Below, piece by piece: positions 1-10,005 of a DNA stretch of 64,000 bases (the stretch's first letter is position 1; each line of letters starts with the position of its first letter). The position numbers and the translations under genes are program-made. The notes under the pieces are model-generated. The model had not been told where the DNA came from. It was given only the letters and a program-made list of their open reading frames with translations, and made no database searches. Source of the DNA: Mytilus trossulus (taxonomy: Eukaryota; Mollusca; Bivalvia; Mytilida; Mytilidae); NCBI RefSeq assembly GCF_036588685.1, contig NC_086386.1, positions 49,771,878 through 49,835,877 of the forward strand. Direction: 5' to 3'.

Positions 1-783
1 TTTGTTGAATATAAAGCTCTGTGTTTAACTTAGCTTTACAGAAGTAAAAATTACTATAAAAAAAAAGGAGAAAAAGGGGTTAAAGTTAGACGTCTATTAG
101 AAATAGGTGAAACACCCCATTCCTACATATACAGATGACTAAATGAGCAACAATTGGCTATAGTGTTTAAAAGTATTCCAAAAATATAATAAGGGAGAGG
201 GTTATGTACAGCACCGATTTATTTTACAAATAATAGCAAACAAAAAAAGGCGCGAGAAACCAAAGGAACAGTAAAAACTTATAAAATGAAGACAAGCTGA
301 CAACAGTATGGCAAAAAAAAAGGAACAAAAGAAATAGAAAATTAAAATTAAAGCTAGTATTACCTACTACGTTCTATGGTCTTCTGTAGTTTAGGCCCAC
401 CAAACACACAAGGTCAGAGACCATATGGCAGTTTTTTTGTTGTTGTATTTTTTACATCCCCCCACACTAGATAGATTATTACTATATTTCCTTCGATTTC
501 AAAATTGAGTAGATGTTTTATTTCTTATTGTTTGGACACTATTATGGACCGCTTATTTTTAATTCGATAGCAAACATCGTCATTTGTCGAACATTGGCAC
601 AAATCTATAATGCTAGATATGGGAAGACATCAAATTTATGTCTGGAGTAAAGCTCTTATTACGTACTGTTGTAACGTAGATTCAAAAGGGGGACGTTTGA
701 CAGGGGAGAAATTTTAAAATGTAGCCAATGTTACGCTCCATTGGTTTAGGTCACAATGATCCATTTTTAGTTTTGAATAGCAT
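1..783. other. left host flank, no gene seen
   Basis: AT-rich DNA with many stops in all frames. I see no convincing exon, TIR or RNA gene. It ends where the coding-like segment that is duplicated at 33421-33720 begins; the shared sequence starts about position 775-784 (GAATAGCATGTAAATT). Confidence 0.5.
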
Positions 784-975
784 GTAAATTATTAGAAGTA
801 TCTATTTCATCGGGAGTACACAATAATTCTTAAAACCGGAATACCACTTCTGAGCAAATGAAGGGTCATTGGAAGTGCTAGCAAGATAAATATCTTCCTC
901 TTTTATCATAGCAACTGTTGATCTACCATGATGCTGAAAAATAGATTCGCTAAGAAATCTGATTAAGGCCTGTTG
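784..975 (-). pseudogene. 5' part (on +) of a host coding-like segment split by transposon copy A
   Basis: This matches 33421-33615 almost base for base and stops exactly where the transposon end TACGGAAGCC begins (976). Its other half resumes after the transposon at 32680. Read on the minus strand, the matching part encodes a short open stretch with motifs such as LIRFLSESIF, FQHHGRSTVAMI and FAQKWYSGF. I do not recognise the protein family. The unsplit paralogue at 33421-33720 shows that the transposon landed inside this segment. Confidence 0.6.
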
Positions 976-1288
976 TACGGAAGCCCTGGAGTGCCATGCA
1001 AAAAAAAAAATTCAACTTGTGCGCACAAGTTACCAACTTGCGCGCACAAGTTACAAACTTGCGCGCACAAGTTACTATCTTGTGCGCACAAGTTACACAA
1101 CTTGTGCGCACGAGTTACACAACTTGCACGCACGAGTTACTATCTTGTGCGCACGAGTTATAAACTTGTGCGCACGAGTTACTATCTTGTGCGCACAAGT
1201 TACACAACTTGCGCGCACAAGTTACACAACTTGTGCGCACGAGTTACTATCTTGTGCACACGAGTTATATAATATGTGCGCACGATTA
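976..1288 (+). repeat. left TIR of copy A with palindromic array (about 13 units)
   Basis: Unique 24-bp tip beginning TACGGAAGCCCTGG, then a run of A, then a tandem array (about 1013-1288). The units are 21-22 bp with a palindromic core AACTTGTGCGCACAAGTT; variants exchange GTGCGC for GCGCGC and CAAG for CGAG. Spacers alternate between ACAA- and TAT-type starts. The core is its own reverse complement and contains alternating purine-pyrimidine TGTGCGCACA. The array ends at a degenerate unit (AATATGTGCGCACGATTA) followed by TTTGAGCCC. Confidence 0.92.
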
Positions 1289-1490
1289 TTTGAGCCCTTA
1301 TTGACATGCGCGTGATTTGTACATTGCGGATTTCTTGCTTGGATGAAGTTTATGAAGAAAGGTTAGTTTAATGATATTTAATCAATGTGACATAATGCAT
1401 GGATGTTAAATGTCTGCATTTTTGAACACAATCTATGTAGCCACCGTTAGAAGCCGCGGTCTGAGACTTATACTTTTCAACAACCATACT

Positions 1491-1496
1491 AATTCA
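1491..1496. repeat. target-site duplication of copy B, left (AATTCA)
   Basis: AATTCA precedes TACGGAAG at 1497 and is repeated right after the right end at 17671-17676. The uninterrupted version of the same sequence (CATACTAATTCATGC) is present inside copy B at 2071-2085, so the duplication can be checked against an empty site in the window. Confidence 0.92.
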
Positions 1497-1873
1497 TACG
1501 GAAGCCCTGGAGTGCCATGCAAAAAAAAAAATTCAACTTGTGCGCACAAGTTACCAACTTGCGCGCACAAGTTACAAACTTGCGCGCACAAGTTACTATC
1601 TTGTGCGCACAAGTTACACAACTTGTGCGCACGAGTTACTATCTTGTGCGCACAAGTTACACAACTTGCGCGCACGAGTTACTATCTTGTGCGCACAAGT
1701 TACACAACTTGTGCGCACGAGTTACACAACTTGTGCGCACGAGTTACTATCTTGTGCGCACAAGTTACACAACTTGCGCGCACAAGTTACTATCTTGTGC
1801 GCACAAGTTACACAACTTGTGCGCACGAGTTACTATCTTGTGCACACGAGTTATTTAATATGTGCGCACGATT
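1497..1873 (+). repeat. left TIR of copy B with palindromic array (about 16 units)
   Basis: Same tip, A-run and unit set as the copy A left end, with about three more units (array 1534-1873). The last, degenerate unit and the following TTTGAGCCCTTATTGAC are shared with copy A. The unit-number difference shows that the array expands or contracts between copies of one family. Confidence 0.92.
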
Positions 1874-2082
1874 ATTTGAGCCCTTATTGACATGCGCGTG
1901 ATTTGTACATTGCGGATTTCTTGCTTGGATGAAGTTTATGAAGAAAGGTTAGTTTAATGATATTTAATCAATGTGACATAATGCATGGATGTTAAATGTC
2001 TGCATTTGTGAACACAATCTATGTAGCCACCGTTAGGAGCCGCGGTCTGAGACTTATACTTTTCAACAACCATACTAATTCA

Positions 2083-3460
2083 TGCTTTTTTCGTTATTGG
2101 AGATAAAAATGTTTTAAGAACGGTCAAATCATAAACCACAACCTTATTAACCCGAATAATCCAGTCGTTATATTACGATCACTACGACCACTCCATTACC
2201 TCTGAGCACAATGATCATAAGGGTGCGTTGTTATTATTCAAGTTACAACCTTATTACAAATTCAACAATTATGGGCTTAAGCTGACAAAATAACATTTTC
2301 CAAGTATTTGGTCCAATCGCATTCTTGTCGATTTCACATTGACAAAAAAAAAACTAATGCATTAGAGAAATAATGACCCGGGAAAAGTGAGCATAAACTG
2401 AATGTCCGAAACGTATTTGGTATGTATAATACTTCTAAAATCATTTCAGGTTATGAGAGTTTACCTCTTACTCTAACCTCAAAAATCATATTTAATCTAT
2501 GTTTAAACTGTTAAAACGGGTACATATAAAATAAGAGTGGAAATCGAAACCAAAACAAACAAAACGCAACGAAACAAAAAGAAAGGGAAAATGAAGAAAC
2601 GAAATACAACCGAAATCAAAACTATAGATTAAAATTTTAACCCAATAGCACTTTAAGAATCCAACCCTTTAGTTTTATGCAATCATTCAATTGTGTGGTG
2701 TCCTTGATAGTTTTCATTGTTACAACTACGTTAAAACAGTAGGCTGTATATTTAAGGAAATATCCCTATTATCTCTTATTTGATGGTCTCTAAATTGATG
2801 ATTGCAAATGCATTTACACTTTTCTACAAAACTGTGTGGATGTGCAGTACGTGTAACGTACAATATAACATTTGATATTCAAGAATACTTTTTACGGACT
2901 TTGTCTTTGATCCTATCGGCTATCCTTATATGGGTAAATTTGAAGCGTGAGAAAAAAGTTCATGTCTTTGAAGTTTTCTAAAATGTATTCAGCACCAGGT
3001 GTTGCACGAGCCTCAGCCGGGTATACATGTATATAAAAGAGATATTATTGTTCAAATGTTATAACTCAAAATAGAGCCAACTGAGAAGGAAAAGGTAATG
3101 TACGTACATTTTAGAATTATTTGACGGTGTTTTACACATTTTGATGTTGCGTTATTTCCAGTTTCAGTAGCAAACAAGCTGATATTTGAATGGCTAAATA
3201 AATAGAAGATTTTAGTAGTCCGGGTCAATATATATAAATTAACCTAGAATACTTTATAAGTATATTGTTCAAGAAAAGTATGATAAAATCATAATTCATA
3301 AATATCGACAAATAATAACAGTGCAAAACTTTACCTTTATATACCTTATATACTTATTTTATAAATGCATTTAATTTAAAACCGATTATCCCAATTTTAA
3401 CCAACTTGACTCTAACTCTTAACTTAAAACAATTATAGATCCCAAGTATAAATTTTTTTA
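2083..3460. other. left subterminal noncoding region of copy B
   Basis: No gene seen. The sequence is present in near-identical form in copy A from 17677 on, with only scattered point changes. It contains short A-rich stretches (AAACGAAACAAAAAG near 2570). It could hold the promoter of the SAM-HECT transcript or its 5' noncoding exon; I cannot place either. Confidence 0.5.
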
Positions 3461-3464
3461 TGTC

Positions 3465-3755
3465 CCATTTATGGACATTATGTTTTCTTGTCTCTGCGCC
3501 CGTCTGTTCGTTCATCTGTCTGTCCGTTCGTCCGTCTGTCCCGCTTCAGGTTAAAGTTTTTGGTCGAGGTAGTTTTTGATGAAGTTGAAGTCCAATCAAC
3601 TTGAAACTTAGTAAACATGTTCCCTATGATACGATCTTAATAATTTTAATTTCAATGCCAAATTAGAGATTTCCCCCCATTTTCAGGGTCCACTGAACAA
3701 AGAAAATGATAGTGCGGATGGGACATCCGTGTACTGGGGACACATTCTTGTTTTC
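3465..3755 (+). repeat. dispersed bivalve-type repeat (GGGGACACATTCTT family) inside the element
   Basis: Runs from TGTCCCATTTATGGACAT through a GTCCGTTCGTCCG-rich stretch to GGGACATCCGTGTACTGGGG. I recognise this as a very common bivalve dispersed repeat. The same repeat sits at about 19057-19345 in copy A, so it is part of the ancestral element rather than a later insertion into one copy. Confidence 0.55.
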
Positions 3756-3837
3756 TATATAAAGAAAAATAATGGAATTGCGAACATAAGGTCCACATTG
3801 GTCAATTATCTATTGTCTATATAATTATATCTTGGGG

Positions 3838-3935
3838 AATACCCCGTTATTCTGATACCCCAGTAGTCCGACACCCCAATAGTTAGACACCTTATTGGCC
3901 CGACACCCCACAAGTCCGAAACCCCTTTATCACGA
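3838..3935 (+). repeat. degenerate minisatellite of ~18-bp CCGACACCCC units
   Basis: Several imperfect units (GATACCCCAGTAGTC, CGACACCCCAATAGTT, CGACACCCCACAAGTC) in tandem. Present at the matching place in copy A (about 19430-19530). Confidence 0.6.
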
Positions 3936-4052
3936 ATGTGACCTACCGATTTCGACTATTTACCCCTATTTGTAGCATTTTTACTTTTGTGTCTGTTTGT
4001 TTTGTTTACGCCTCATTATCAATATTATAATATTTGACTATTGATTATGTAC

Positions 4053-4094
4053 CTAGCCTAGCTGCTTAATAGATCTAGGTAGCAGCTAGGCTAG
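4053..4094. repeat. perfect 14-bp inverted repeat (hairpin) upstream of the SAM-HECT gene
   Basis: Arms CTAGCCTAGCTGCT (4053-4066) and AGCAGCTAGGCTAG (4081-4094) are exact reverse complements with a 14-base loop. The hairpin is conserved in copy A at 19646-19687. It lies about 0.9 kb before the first coding exon; role unknown. Confidence 0.75.
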
Positions 4095-4989
4095 ATACAC
4101 GTTCATCAGTCAAAAATCTACGTAGCCCTATGTAGCTGTTACGATATTGCACGGCACGCAACCCCGTTAAAAACATGCGGCAGTTTAAAAGGTGTTTCGT
4201 TCGAACTAGTTAGTGTCTAGAATCGATAACGAAACAATAAGCGACGACGAGCTTGAACACGGTTGTCGTCCCTTAATTTTCGTTATCCTCGAAAATATTT
4301 TCCTTGGTGTGGACAGTGTTACTTACCAATTTATTTCATACCCTTTCACAATTCATTTCTTCACCCCTTCAACATACAATTGTCCATATTGTGAGTTAGA
4401 TCTGATGAGGTTTTGGATAATTTTGATATAATTTGTCTAAATTTTCTAATTGTCTAAAAGAAATGCACCACGGAATAACTTCTGTTCTCGGGCCATATAT
4501 AAGGTAGACCCTCTTGCAAAATGGATTACTGTTTTAAAATGGTTCTTTAATATTCTCTGCAAATGTGCAGGTTGATTTCGATTTAATATGCATTTCTTAT
4601 GTTTCAAAATTGGTATCCGAAATATTTATTTTAAAATATTTATGAACAAAGAATGTACTTGCGTAGAAATTCGATATCAATAAGATTCCCCACCATTTAA
4701 GATGAGGGGCAGCTGTTTTAGGTCCGTGATTTTGTTAAATTTTTCGAACCATTTGTTATTATTGAAATTAAAAGAACGGTGAGTAATTTGGATCAAGATT
4801 TAGATTTAAAAAAAAACAGTTCTATGGAAACTGGTTAGTAAATTACTAATTGATTATCGTTAGCTTTCACTTCTATAAAATTGGGTAAAACAGACTTCTT
4901 TGAGTTTCCTTTCCGAAGTAGGGAGCTTCATTGCTGACAGGTGAACAACAATACTTCAATTATAAATTTATTTTTTTATGTTATTTCAG

Positions 4990-5070
4990 ATGTCTGAACC
5001 TGACCTTTATGACTTCATGAGAAGTCGCAATATTAAAGATGATATTATAAGAACATTGATAGAGGAAAAG
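4990..5070 (+). CDS. SAM-HECT protein, first coding exon (copy B)
   Basis: The exon begins at ATG directly after an acceptor (TTATTTCAG) and ends at a donor (GAAAAG|GTAAAC). It encodes 27 residues, MSEPDLYDFM.., the first helices of a SAM-like (sterile alpha motif) fold. It joins in frame (phase 0) to the exon at 8077, giving ..LIEEK-IDSQTIIHMSEEEL, which completes the fold up to about residue 60. The acceptor immediately before ATG suggests an upstream noncoding exon that I cannot locate. The same exon, with the same splice sites, is at 20406-20486 in copy A. Splicing is inferred from consensus sites, frame and domain continuity. Confidence 0.8.
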
Positions 5071-5589
5071 GTAAACTTATTCATCAAAATGATTTTTTAT
5101 TTAGTCCTTACATTTTATGCCTGATGGAGAGTTGTCTCATTGGAAATCATACAACATTTGCATCAATAGAGGGCATAACATCCTGATTTTATGTTTGTTT
5201 AATCTTAATTTTAGAGACATTTCGCTTTTGTTATACATCGACATATCTCTTTTTTAGTTCAGTTTTAAAAGTCCATCAACGACAAACATATTTGGGATAC
5301 CTTTGATTGTCTATGTCAATTTCTAACACAAGACGATTTTTGTCTCGCTTGTGTTGAAAGTCTATTATTCGAGACACCAGGACTACTAAACAGTGATGGT
5401 GTAAACTATTTTTATAAATCTTTTTTTTCCCCATGGTGCCTCACATTGTAGGATGGTGAGATCGAATTACCGTCTGCTATATGTCCATTCACGGTCTTTG
5501 ATTTAATTTCATTGTTCATAGTTAAATGCTAAGTTTTTTTGTGTTTTGGTCTGTTTATCATTTACTTAATCTTTAAGCTAGCAATAGGT

Positions 5590-5935
5590 GAGCTATACTT
5601 TTGATATATGGGATTATTGAATGATGTACCTGTTTGTCTGGAAGGTATCATATCTTCCTCATTTTTATGGTTCATTGTTCAATGTTAAGTTTATGTGTTA
5701 TGGTTTGTTTTTTCAGTACTTTAAGGAGAAGTTCAACTATGAACATATCTGTCTGGCAGATATCAACCTTGGCCTCATTTTCATGGTTCATTGGTCAATG
5801 TTAAATTATTGGTTTCGGTTTGTTTTTCAGTTACCAATTAAAGTAATAGGTGGGCTATATTTGGTGTATGGAATAGTTGTAGGGTGTACACTTGGCCTCA
5901 TTGTCATGGATCTTTACAAATTACAAACGTAACGG
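5590..5935 (+). repeat. dispersed repeat in the SAM-HECT intron (CTCATTTTCATGGTTCATTGG units)
   Basis: Two or three imperfect ~115-bp units containing TTTTATGGTTCATTG, GGTGTATGGAATAGTTGTA and similar. I recognise it as a common bivalve repeat. It leaves short open frames that look like a small membrane protein, but the periodicity and family argue against a gene. Present in copy A at about 21030-21350. Confidence 0.55.
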
Positions 5936-6097
5936 TTAATGTAATACTTATTTAAGAAATTTGCACGAGAACTGTATGTTTTAATGCAGTGTCTGTGCGT
6001 ACCAGCATGCAGGTACTAATAGTCAGATTGCCGTTCGTAGGCTAAACTGGACCCCTGTTGTGTTCACTTATCGCTACACTGACAACAGGTATGGCCT

Positions 6098-6131
6098 AAA
6101 TCCCGTGGTCACAATTCTGACCACGGGATTT
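6098..6131. repeat. perfect 14-bp inverted repeat in the SAM-HECT intron
   Basis: AAATCCCGTGGTCA (6098-6111), a 6-base loop, then TGACCACGGGATTT (6118-6131). Exactly conserved in copy A at 21512-21545. It may mark an old foldback insertion or a structured RNA segment; no function can be assigned. Confidence 0.75.
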
Positions 6132-6693
6132 GATAATTCGACGAGACTAGTGCATCATGTGCTATGTTTATTATGTGTTATATAGTCTGGGGTCCTGGCT
6201 AATCTTGTCAGTATACGACGCGCAGCTAGATTGGGCCGGATCCCAGGCAAGAAACAAGAAATTATCACATTTATAACCCTACTGAGATGTTAAGGGAATA
6301 AAAGATACCGGTTCAGTTTTTCAAGAACATGTTAACATGCTTGTTGGTCATTTATCTGCACCACCACCATGGGGATACCAGATACTTATTTATTTTGCGG
6401 CATCACAGTAATAACATTTCACGGAGGTCAATTTCCTATCATTATAATTGGTCAATTTTATTAGCGAATCGATGAATTTTTAAAACTCGTCCAATTAATG
6501 CCAATGTGACAATGGCACACCAACCTGTTCCTTCGGTGCAAAGCTATAGATGGAACGGCGGACCAGTTTATTCGTAGGCTACGCGTACCCACATCCGGTT
6601 ATATAATAAAAATGCTATCGGATCGGAAATAAAACGTGAAATATGATTAAATTTATACGGAATTTGTCGTAATTAGAGAATAGATTACAACTA

Positions 6694-6697
<4 letters not shown>

Positions 6698-6726
<29 letters not shown>

Positions 6727-7115
6727 CTCGTCTAAACATCAACCCAACAATGTTAGATCTGTAAATTTGCTTTCGCAAATTTTTGGTTCTTCCCTCGTCG
6801 TGATTCGAACCCATGCTACTGTGATATCGTGACACCAAATCGCCTGCACTGCAGCCGTCCCGCTAGACCACACGACCACCTGGGCTCTCAAAAAAAAAGA
6901 GCTTTCGGTGGGCATGTGTTACCTTTCCACGTCAGTTTTAATCTAGCGGCGTACTACAGTACATGATATATAAGGCATGAAGATGTTATTGTTACAGATC
7001 AGCTAAATTATCTATAGTAGAGGATCCTACAAATTAATGTAAGATACAATCACAGAAAATAATTATATTCATAAGTACGTCTGAGTCAGTGACAACCCTA
7101 CAACAGATGTATCCA
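6698..7115 (-). mobile_element. tRNA-derived SINE inserted in copy B only
   Basis: Read on the minus strand, 6887-6790 has a tRNA-like promoter: box A TGGTCTAGCGGGA and box B GGTTCGAATCA. It is followed by a short tail with GGGTTGATGTTTAGACGAG ending in an AT microsatellite (6698-6724). Upstream (7115-6890) is a longer body. At the matching place copy A (around 22118-22130) has only a short AT run, so this is an insertion after the two copies diverged, or a clean loss from A. The sequence does not fold as a complete tRNA, so it is not called a tRNA gene. Confidence 0.75.
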
Positions 7116-7362
7116 TCGGATATATATATAGGTACGTGAACAGTTTTTTCTCAGTTAATAAAAATTCTTTAAATGGAAGAGTGTGATATACATGTGGGGA
7201 AGACATTTCGTAGTTAGTTTTGAACAAAAACTATCAGTCGATTAATTTTATACAATTATATATAAAAAAAACACCTCGGGAGTCAATTGCAGTTGCAGAG
7301 AAGAGAAGAACGGGAAAATAAATAAATAAAAAGGATTTAAAGTTTAACAGATTTAAATTGTA

Positions 7363-7495
7363 ATGTGTATCAAATGTCAGAAAACCTCAGTTCACGATAA
7401 GGACTCTTTGTCCTGTGATTGTTGTTAGGACTGGCAACACTTGAAATGTGCAGGGTTCGGAAAAATGTGCCAAAACAATCCTATTGGATATGATG
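7363..7495 (+). pseudogene. PHD/RING-like zinc-finger exon remnant with in-frame stop (copy B)
   Basis: From ATG at 7363 the frame reads MCIKCQK..LSCDCC, then TAG (7426-7428), then DWQHLKCAGF..., ending at a donor-like GATG|GTAAAA. The spacing C-x2-C..C-x-C-C-x2-W-x-H-x2-C is that of a small zinc-binding finger of the type found next to transposases and chromatin proteins. The stop falls in the middle of the finger and is the same in copy A, so it is not a fresh mutation of one copy. Either it is a dead exon fixed in the family, or it is skipped or read through. It lies in the intron of the SAM-HECT gene, 0.6 kb before exon 2. Confidence 0.5.
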
Positions 7496-8076
7496 GTAAA
7501 ATTTGTTCCAAATCTTAATTAGTTACATGAATCTTTTAAAATTGGTTTATTTTGACACTATTACTTGCTTCTTTAATTCTTATATAGACATCCAAGCTTT
7601 AATTTTAGTAGTATAAGATATTTCAAAATTTCAGTTTCTGTTTTACATTTTACTAAAATCTCATATGGGTATTTTTAAAATTCAGATATATATAATTCTT
7701 TAAATTCTTTTCATTTACAGGGACTGTACAGTTTCATTTACCATCAGTGTGCATTTAATTTGCAATGTATTATTACCTGATAAATACAATTTGAATTATA
7801 TTTTTCATACTCTTCACTCGTTCTACACGAAATCGATAATCGAAATCCACATATCATCGATAATTTCCGTTTATATTTCACGTTTCATTCCCGATCCGAT
7901 AGCATTTTATTATAAAAACGGATGTTGGTACGCGTAGCCTACGATCGACTTTTTGACTATTCGAAAAAACCGACCGTACCCGCATGCGGATACGCGCAGA
8001 CACTGCCATGTTTTAAACTTGATTATAAACCATCAATTTTGCATACCAATATTTTTATGCTCTTTGTCCATTTCAG

Positions 8077-10005
8077 ATAGATTCCCAAACTATCATTCAC
8101 ATGTCAGAAGAGGAATTGACAAAGTTTGTGCCGCTGTATGGGGATCGCAAAGCAATAATAGCGTTTAGCAGGGACAGAAAAGACACGTCTTGTGAAAAGA
8201 AAAAGAAGACAAAGACGTCGTTAATGAAAAAACTTCGGGCAAAAGTGAATGCAATAAAGGGAGGGGCCTCTTATAGTAGTGGAGATGAGGATGAGGATGA
8301 AAAAGAGGTACGTAGTTCTTTGAGTAAGAAACTGAAAGGCAACAAGAACGCAGAAAAAAAGAAACGTCTTGTGGATCTAAGCTGTTTCCATAATGACGGT
8401 GATGCATATCATCAGATACGAGGAAACAAGGGCGGTGGCCCTAAGTCGTTTGACATGGAAAAATTTGATACGATGGGACAAGTATTAGACCTTGCCAAAC
8501 AGCTGTATTTTCCAAATGGACACAACGCAGTGAGAGGTAAAATCACGGAATATGAGATAAAATTAACTGACACATATTTTCAAAACATCGACTTACAGTC
8601 TACCGTGGAGTCCTGTTATAATCGTTTAAAGATGAGACAATTGAGGTTCAACTTCTGCACAGAAGGCACTACTAGTACAATTGAGAGTGACGAGTTGCCA
8701 CCTTTATCAATTCCAAAGAATAGGAATGCAACTGCTCAGAGTGGAGTTATTGAAGTAATGGAAATTATTGACTTGCCTCCAACCTGTTTAAGCAAACCTG
8801 AAAAATCAAATGACATTTTTGTCACTAATGATTTTTATAATGCAGAACTTCCGGATATCCAAACAAACTTTGATATTGCTGATTTTTCGTTCGACGGTGA
8901 TATTGCATTTGGTCCTAATGTACGGGCAAGCAATGTAAGCTTAGACTCGACATTACCATTAGAGAGTGGAAGTGGTGATACTTTGGACAGACCATTAGAA
9001 TTTGGAAATGCTGGTACAGTGGAGAGAAAAATTATTCGTATACATAGGGCTTCAGCTTTAATGGATATGATAATTCATTTTAAAGATCCAAACATCATGA
9101 CTGTAGACATTGATGCCATCATGGTATTAGACAATGGTAAGGAAGAAGCCGGAGAAGGAGATGGTGTTTTCAGAGATTGTATAACCCAGTTTTGGGATGA
9201 ATTCTATGAACAATGCACAGAGGGTCGTATTTTCAAGGTACCTGTACTTAGGCATGATTTCCAAAAGGAGGAATGGAAAGCTGTTAGTAGAATAATAAGA
9301 AAGGGGTTTGAAGTCAGTGGTTACTGGCCCATTTCAATTATGCCTGCTATATTCGAAGAGTGCATTCATGGAAGCATTGAATCAAGTCTGATTGAATTGT
9401 TTTCAGATTACTTACCTGAAATGGAAAGTCAGATTGTTAAAAAAGCTATTTCCAATTTCAATGATGTGGATCAAGATGACTTCCTTGAATTCCTTGATAG
9501 TCATTCTTGTAGAAAATTGGTGAATTCTGAAAATGTCCTGCCAATTATTGGAGAGTTGGCACATAAAGAGTTGATTCAACAACCACGCTACGTGATCGAA
9601 TGTTTCCGTTCAGAATTACGACAGTTACAAGTCACTCCAGGCAAACTACAACAAATTTATCAAGAAATGAAACCAACATCTAAGGAAATTTTGAAATCCT
9701 TGAGTGTACCGGAAAACATGAAAGAAGCGGAAAGGCTATGTGCAGGCTTTTTAAAAAGATATATCAAAGATCTAGATGGAGAAAAACAAAAGGCTTTCTT
9801 GAGGTTCTGCACAGGTTCAGATGTCCTGCTGGGAATGAAAATAACGATTGAGTTTTTTGAATCTAAAGGGTTCACACGGTCACCAATAGCTCATACATGT
9901 GGGCGAGTATTACAAATTCCATCAACTTATGACACATATCCTTCTTTTAGGTCTGAGTTCAATTATCTGTTGAACAGTAAGGTTTGGGTAATGGACATAG
10001 TTTAG
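8077..10005 (+). CDS. SAM-HECT E3 ubiquitin-ligase-like protein, main exon (copy B, intact)
   Basis: The exon opens after CATTTCAG at 8077 and runs to TAG at 10003-10005 (642 residues; 669 with the first exon). In full-protein numbering: end of the SAM-like fold to about 60; lysine-rich tract about 68-80 that may be a nuclear signal; acidic GDEDEDEKE 96-104; a conserved-looking block around QLYFPNGHN (169-177); a low-complexity middle; then a HECT-like domain from about 346. Its N-lobe holds EEAGEGDGVFRD (383-394) and its C-lobe holds IAHTC with the putative thioester cysteine at 635 (codon 9898-9900), followed by LQIP. Canonical HECT ligases carry HTCFN..LP here, so catalysis is plausible but unproven. 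Similar multicopy genes are often annotated 'G2/M phase-specific E3 ubiquitin-protein ligase-like', to my knowledge. If translation started only in this exon, the first ATG (8101) would give 634 residues lacking half of the SAM fold. Confidence 0.85.
   Translation: MDSQTIIHMSEEELTKFVPLYGDRKAIIAFSRDRKDTSCEKKKKTKTSLMKKLRAKVNAIKGGASYSSGDEDEDEKEVRSSLSKKLKGNKNAEKKKRLVDLSCFHNDGDAYHQIRGNKGGGPKSFDMEKFDTMGQVLDLAKQLYFPNGHNAVRGKITEYEIKLTDTYFQNIDLQSTVESCYNRLKMRQLRFNFCTEGTTSTIESDELPPLSIPKNRNATAQSGVIEVMEIIDLPPTCLSKPEKSNDIFVTNDFYNAELPDIQTNFDIADFSFDGDIAFGPNVRASNVSLDSTLPLESGSGDTLDRPLEFGNAGTVERKIIRIHRASALMDMIIHFKDPNIMTVDIDAIMVLDNGKEEAGEGDGVFRDCITQFWDEFYEQCTEGRIFKVPVLRHDFQKEEWKAVSRIIRKGFEVSGYWPISIMPAIFEECIHGSIESSLIELFSDYLPEMESQIVKKAISNFNDVDQDDFLEFLDSHSCRKLVNSENVLPIIGELAHKELIQQPRYVIECFRSELRQLQVTPGKLQQIYQEMKPTSKEILKSLSVPENMKEAERLCAGFLKRYIKDLDGEKQKAFLRFCTGSDVLLGMKITIEFFESKGFTRSPIAHTCGRVLQIPSTYDTYPSFRSEFNYLLNSKVWVMDIV

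Noticed and set aside
1013..1873. CRISPR-like look of short repeats at regular spacing
   Set aside because: The units are contiguous palindromes with no unique spacers, in a eukaryotic transposon end, and inverted at the other end.
973..1901. Overlapping open frames of 80-163 codons on both strands, rich in Cys, Ala, His, Arg and Thr
   Set aside because: They are translations of the 21-22-bp palindromic terminal array in several frames; no start context, no domain.
5621..5932. 103-codon frame resembling a small membrane protein
   Set aside because: It lies in a repeated dispersed element and the frame breaks in copy A.
6790..6887. tRNA gene on the minus strand
   Set aside because: Box A and box B are present, but there is no complete cloverleaf and a SINE body and tail follow.
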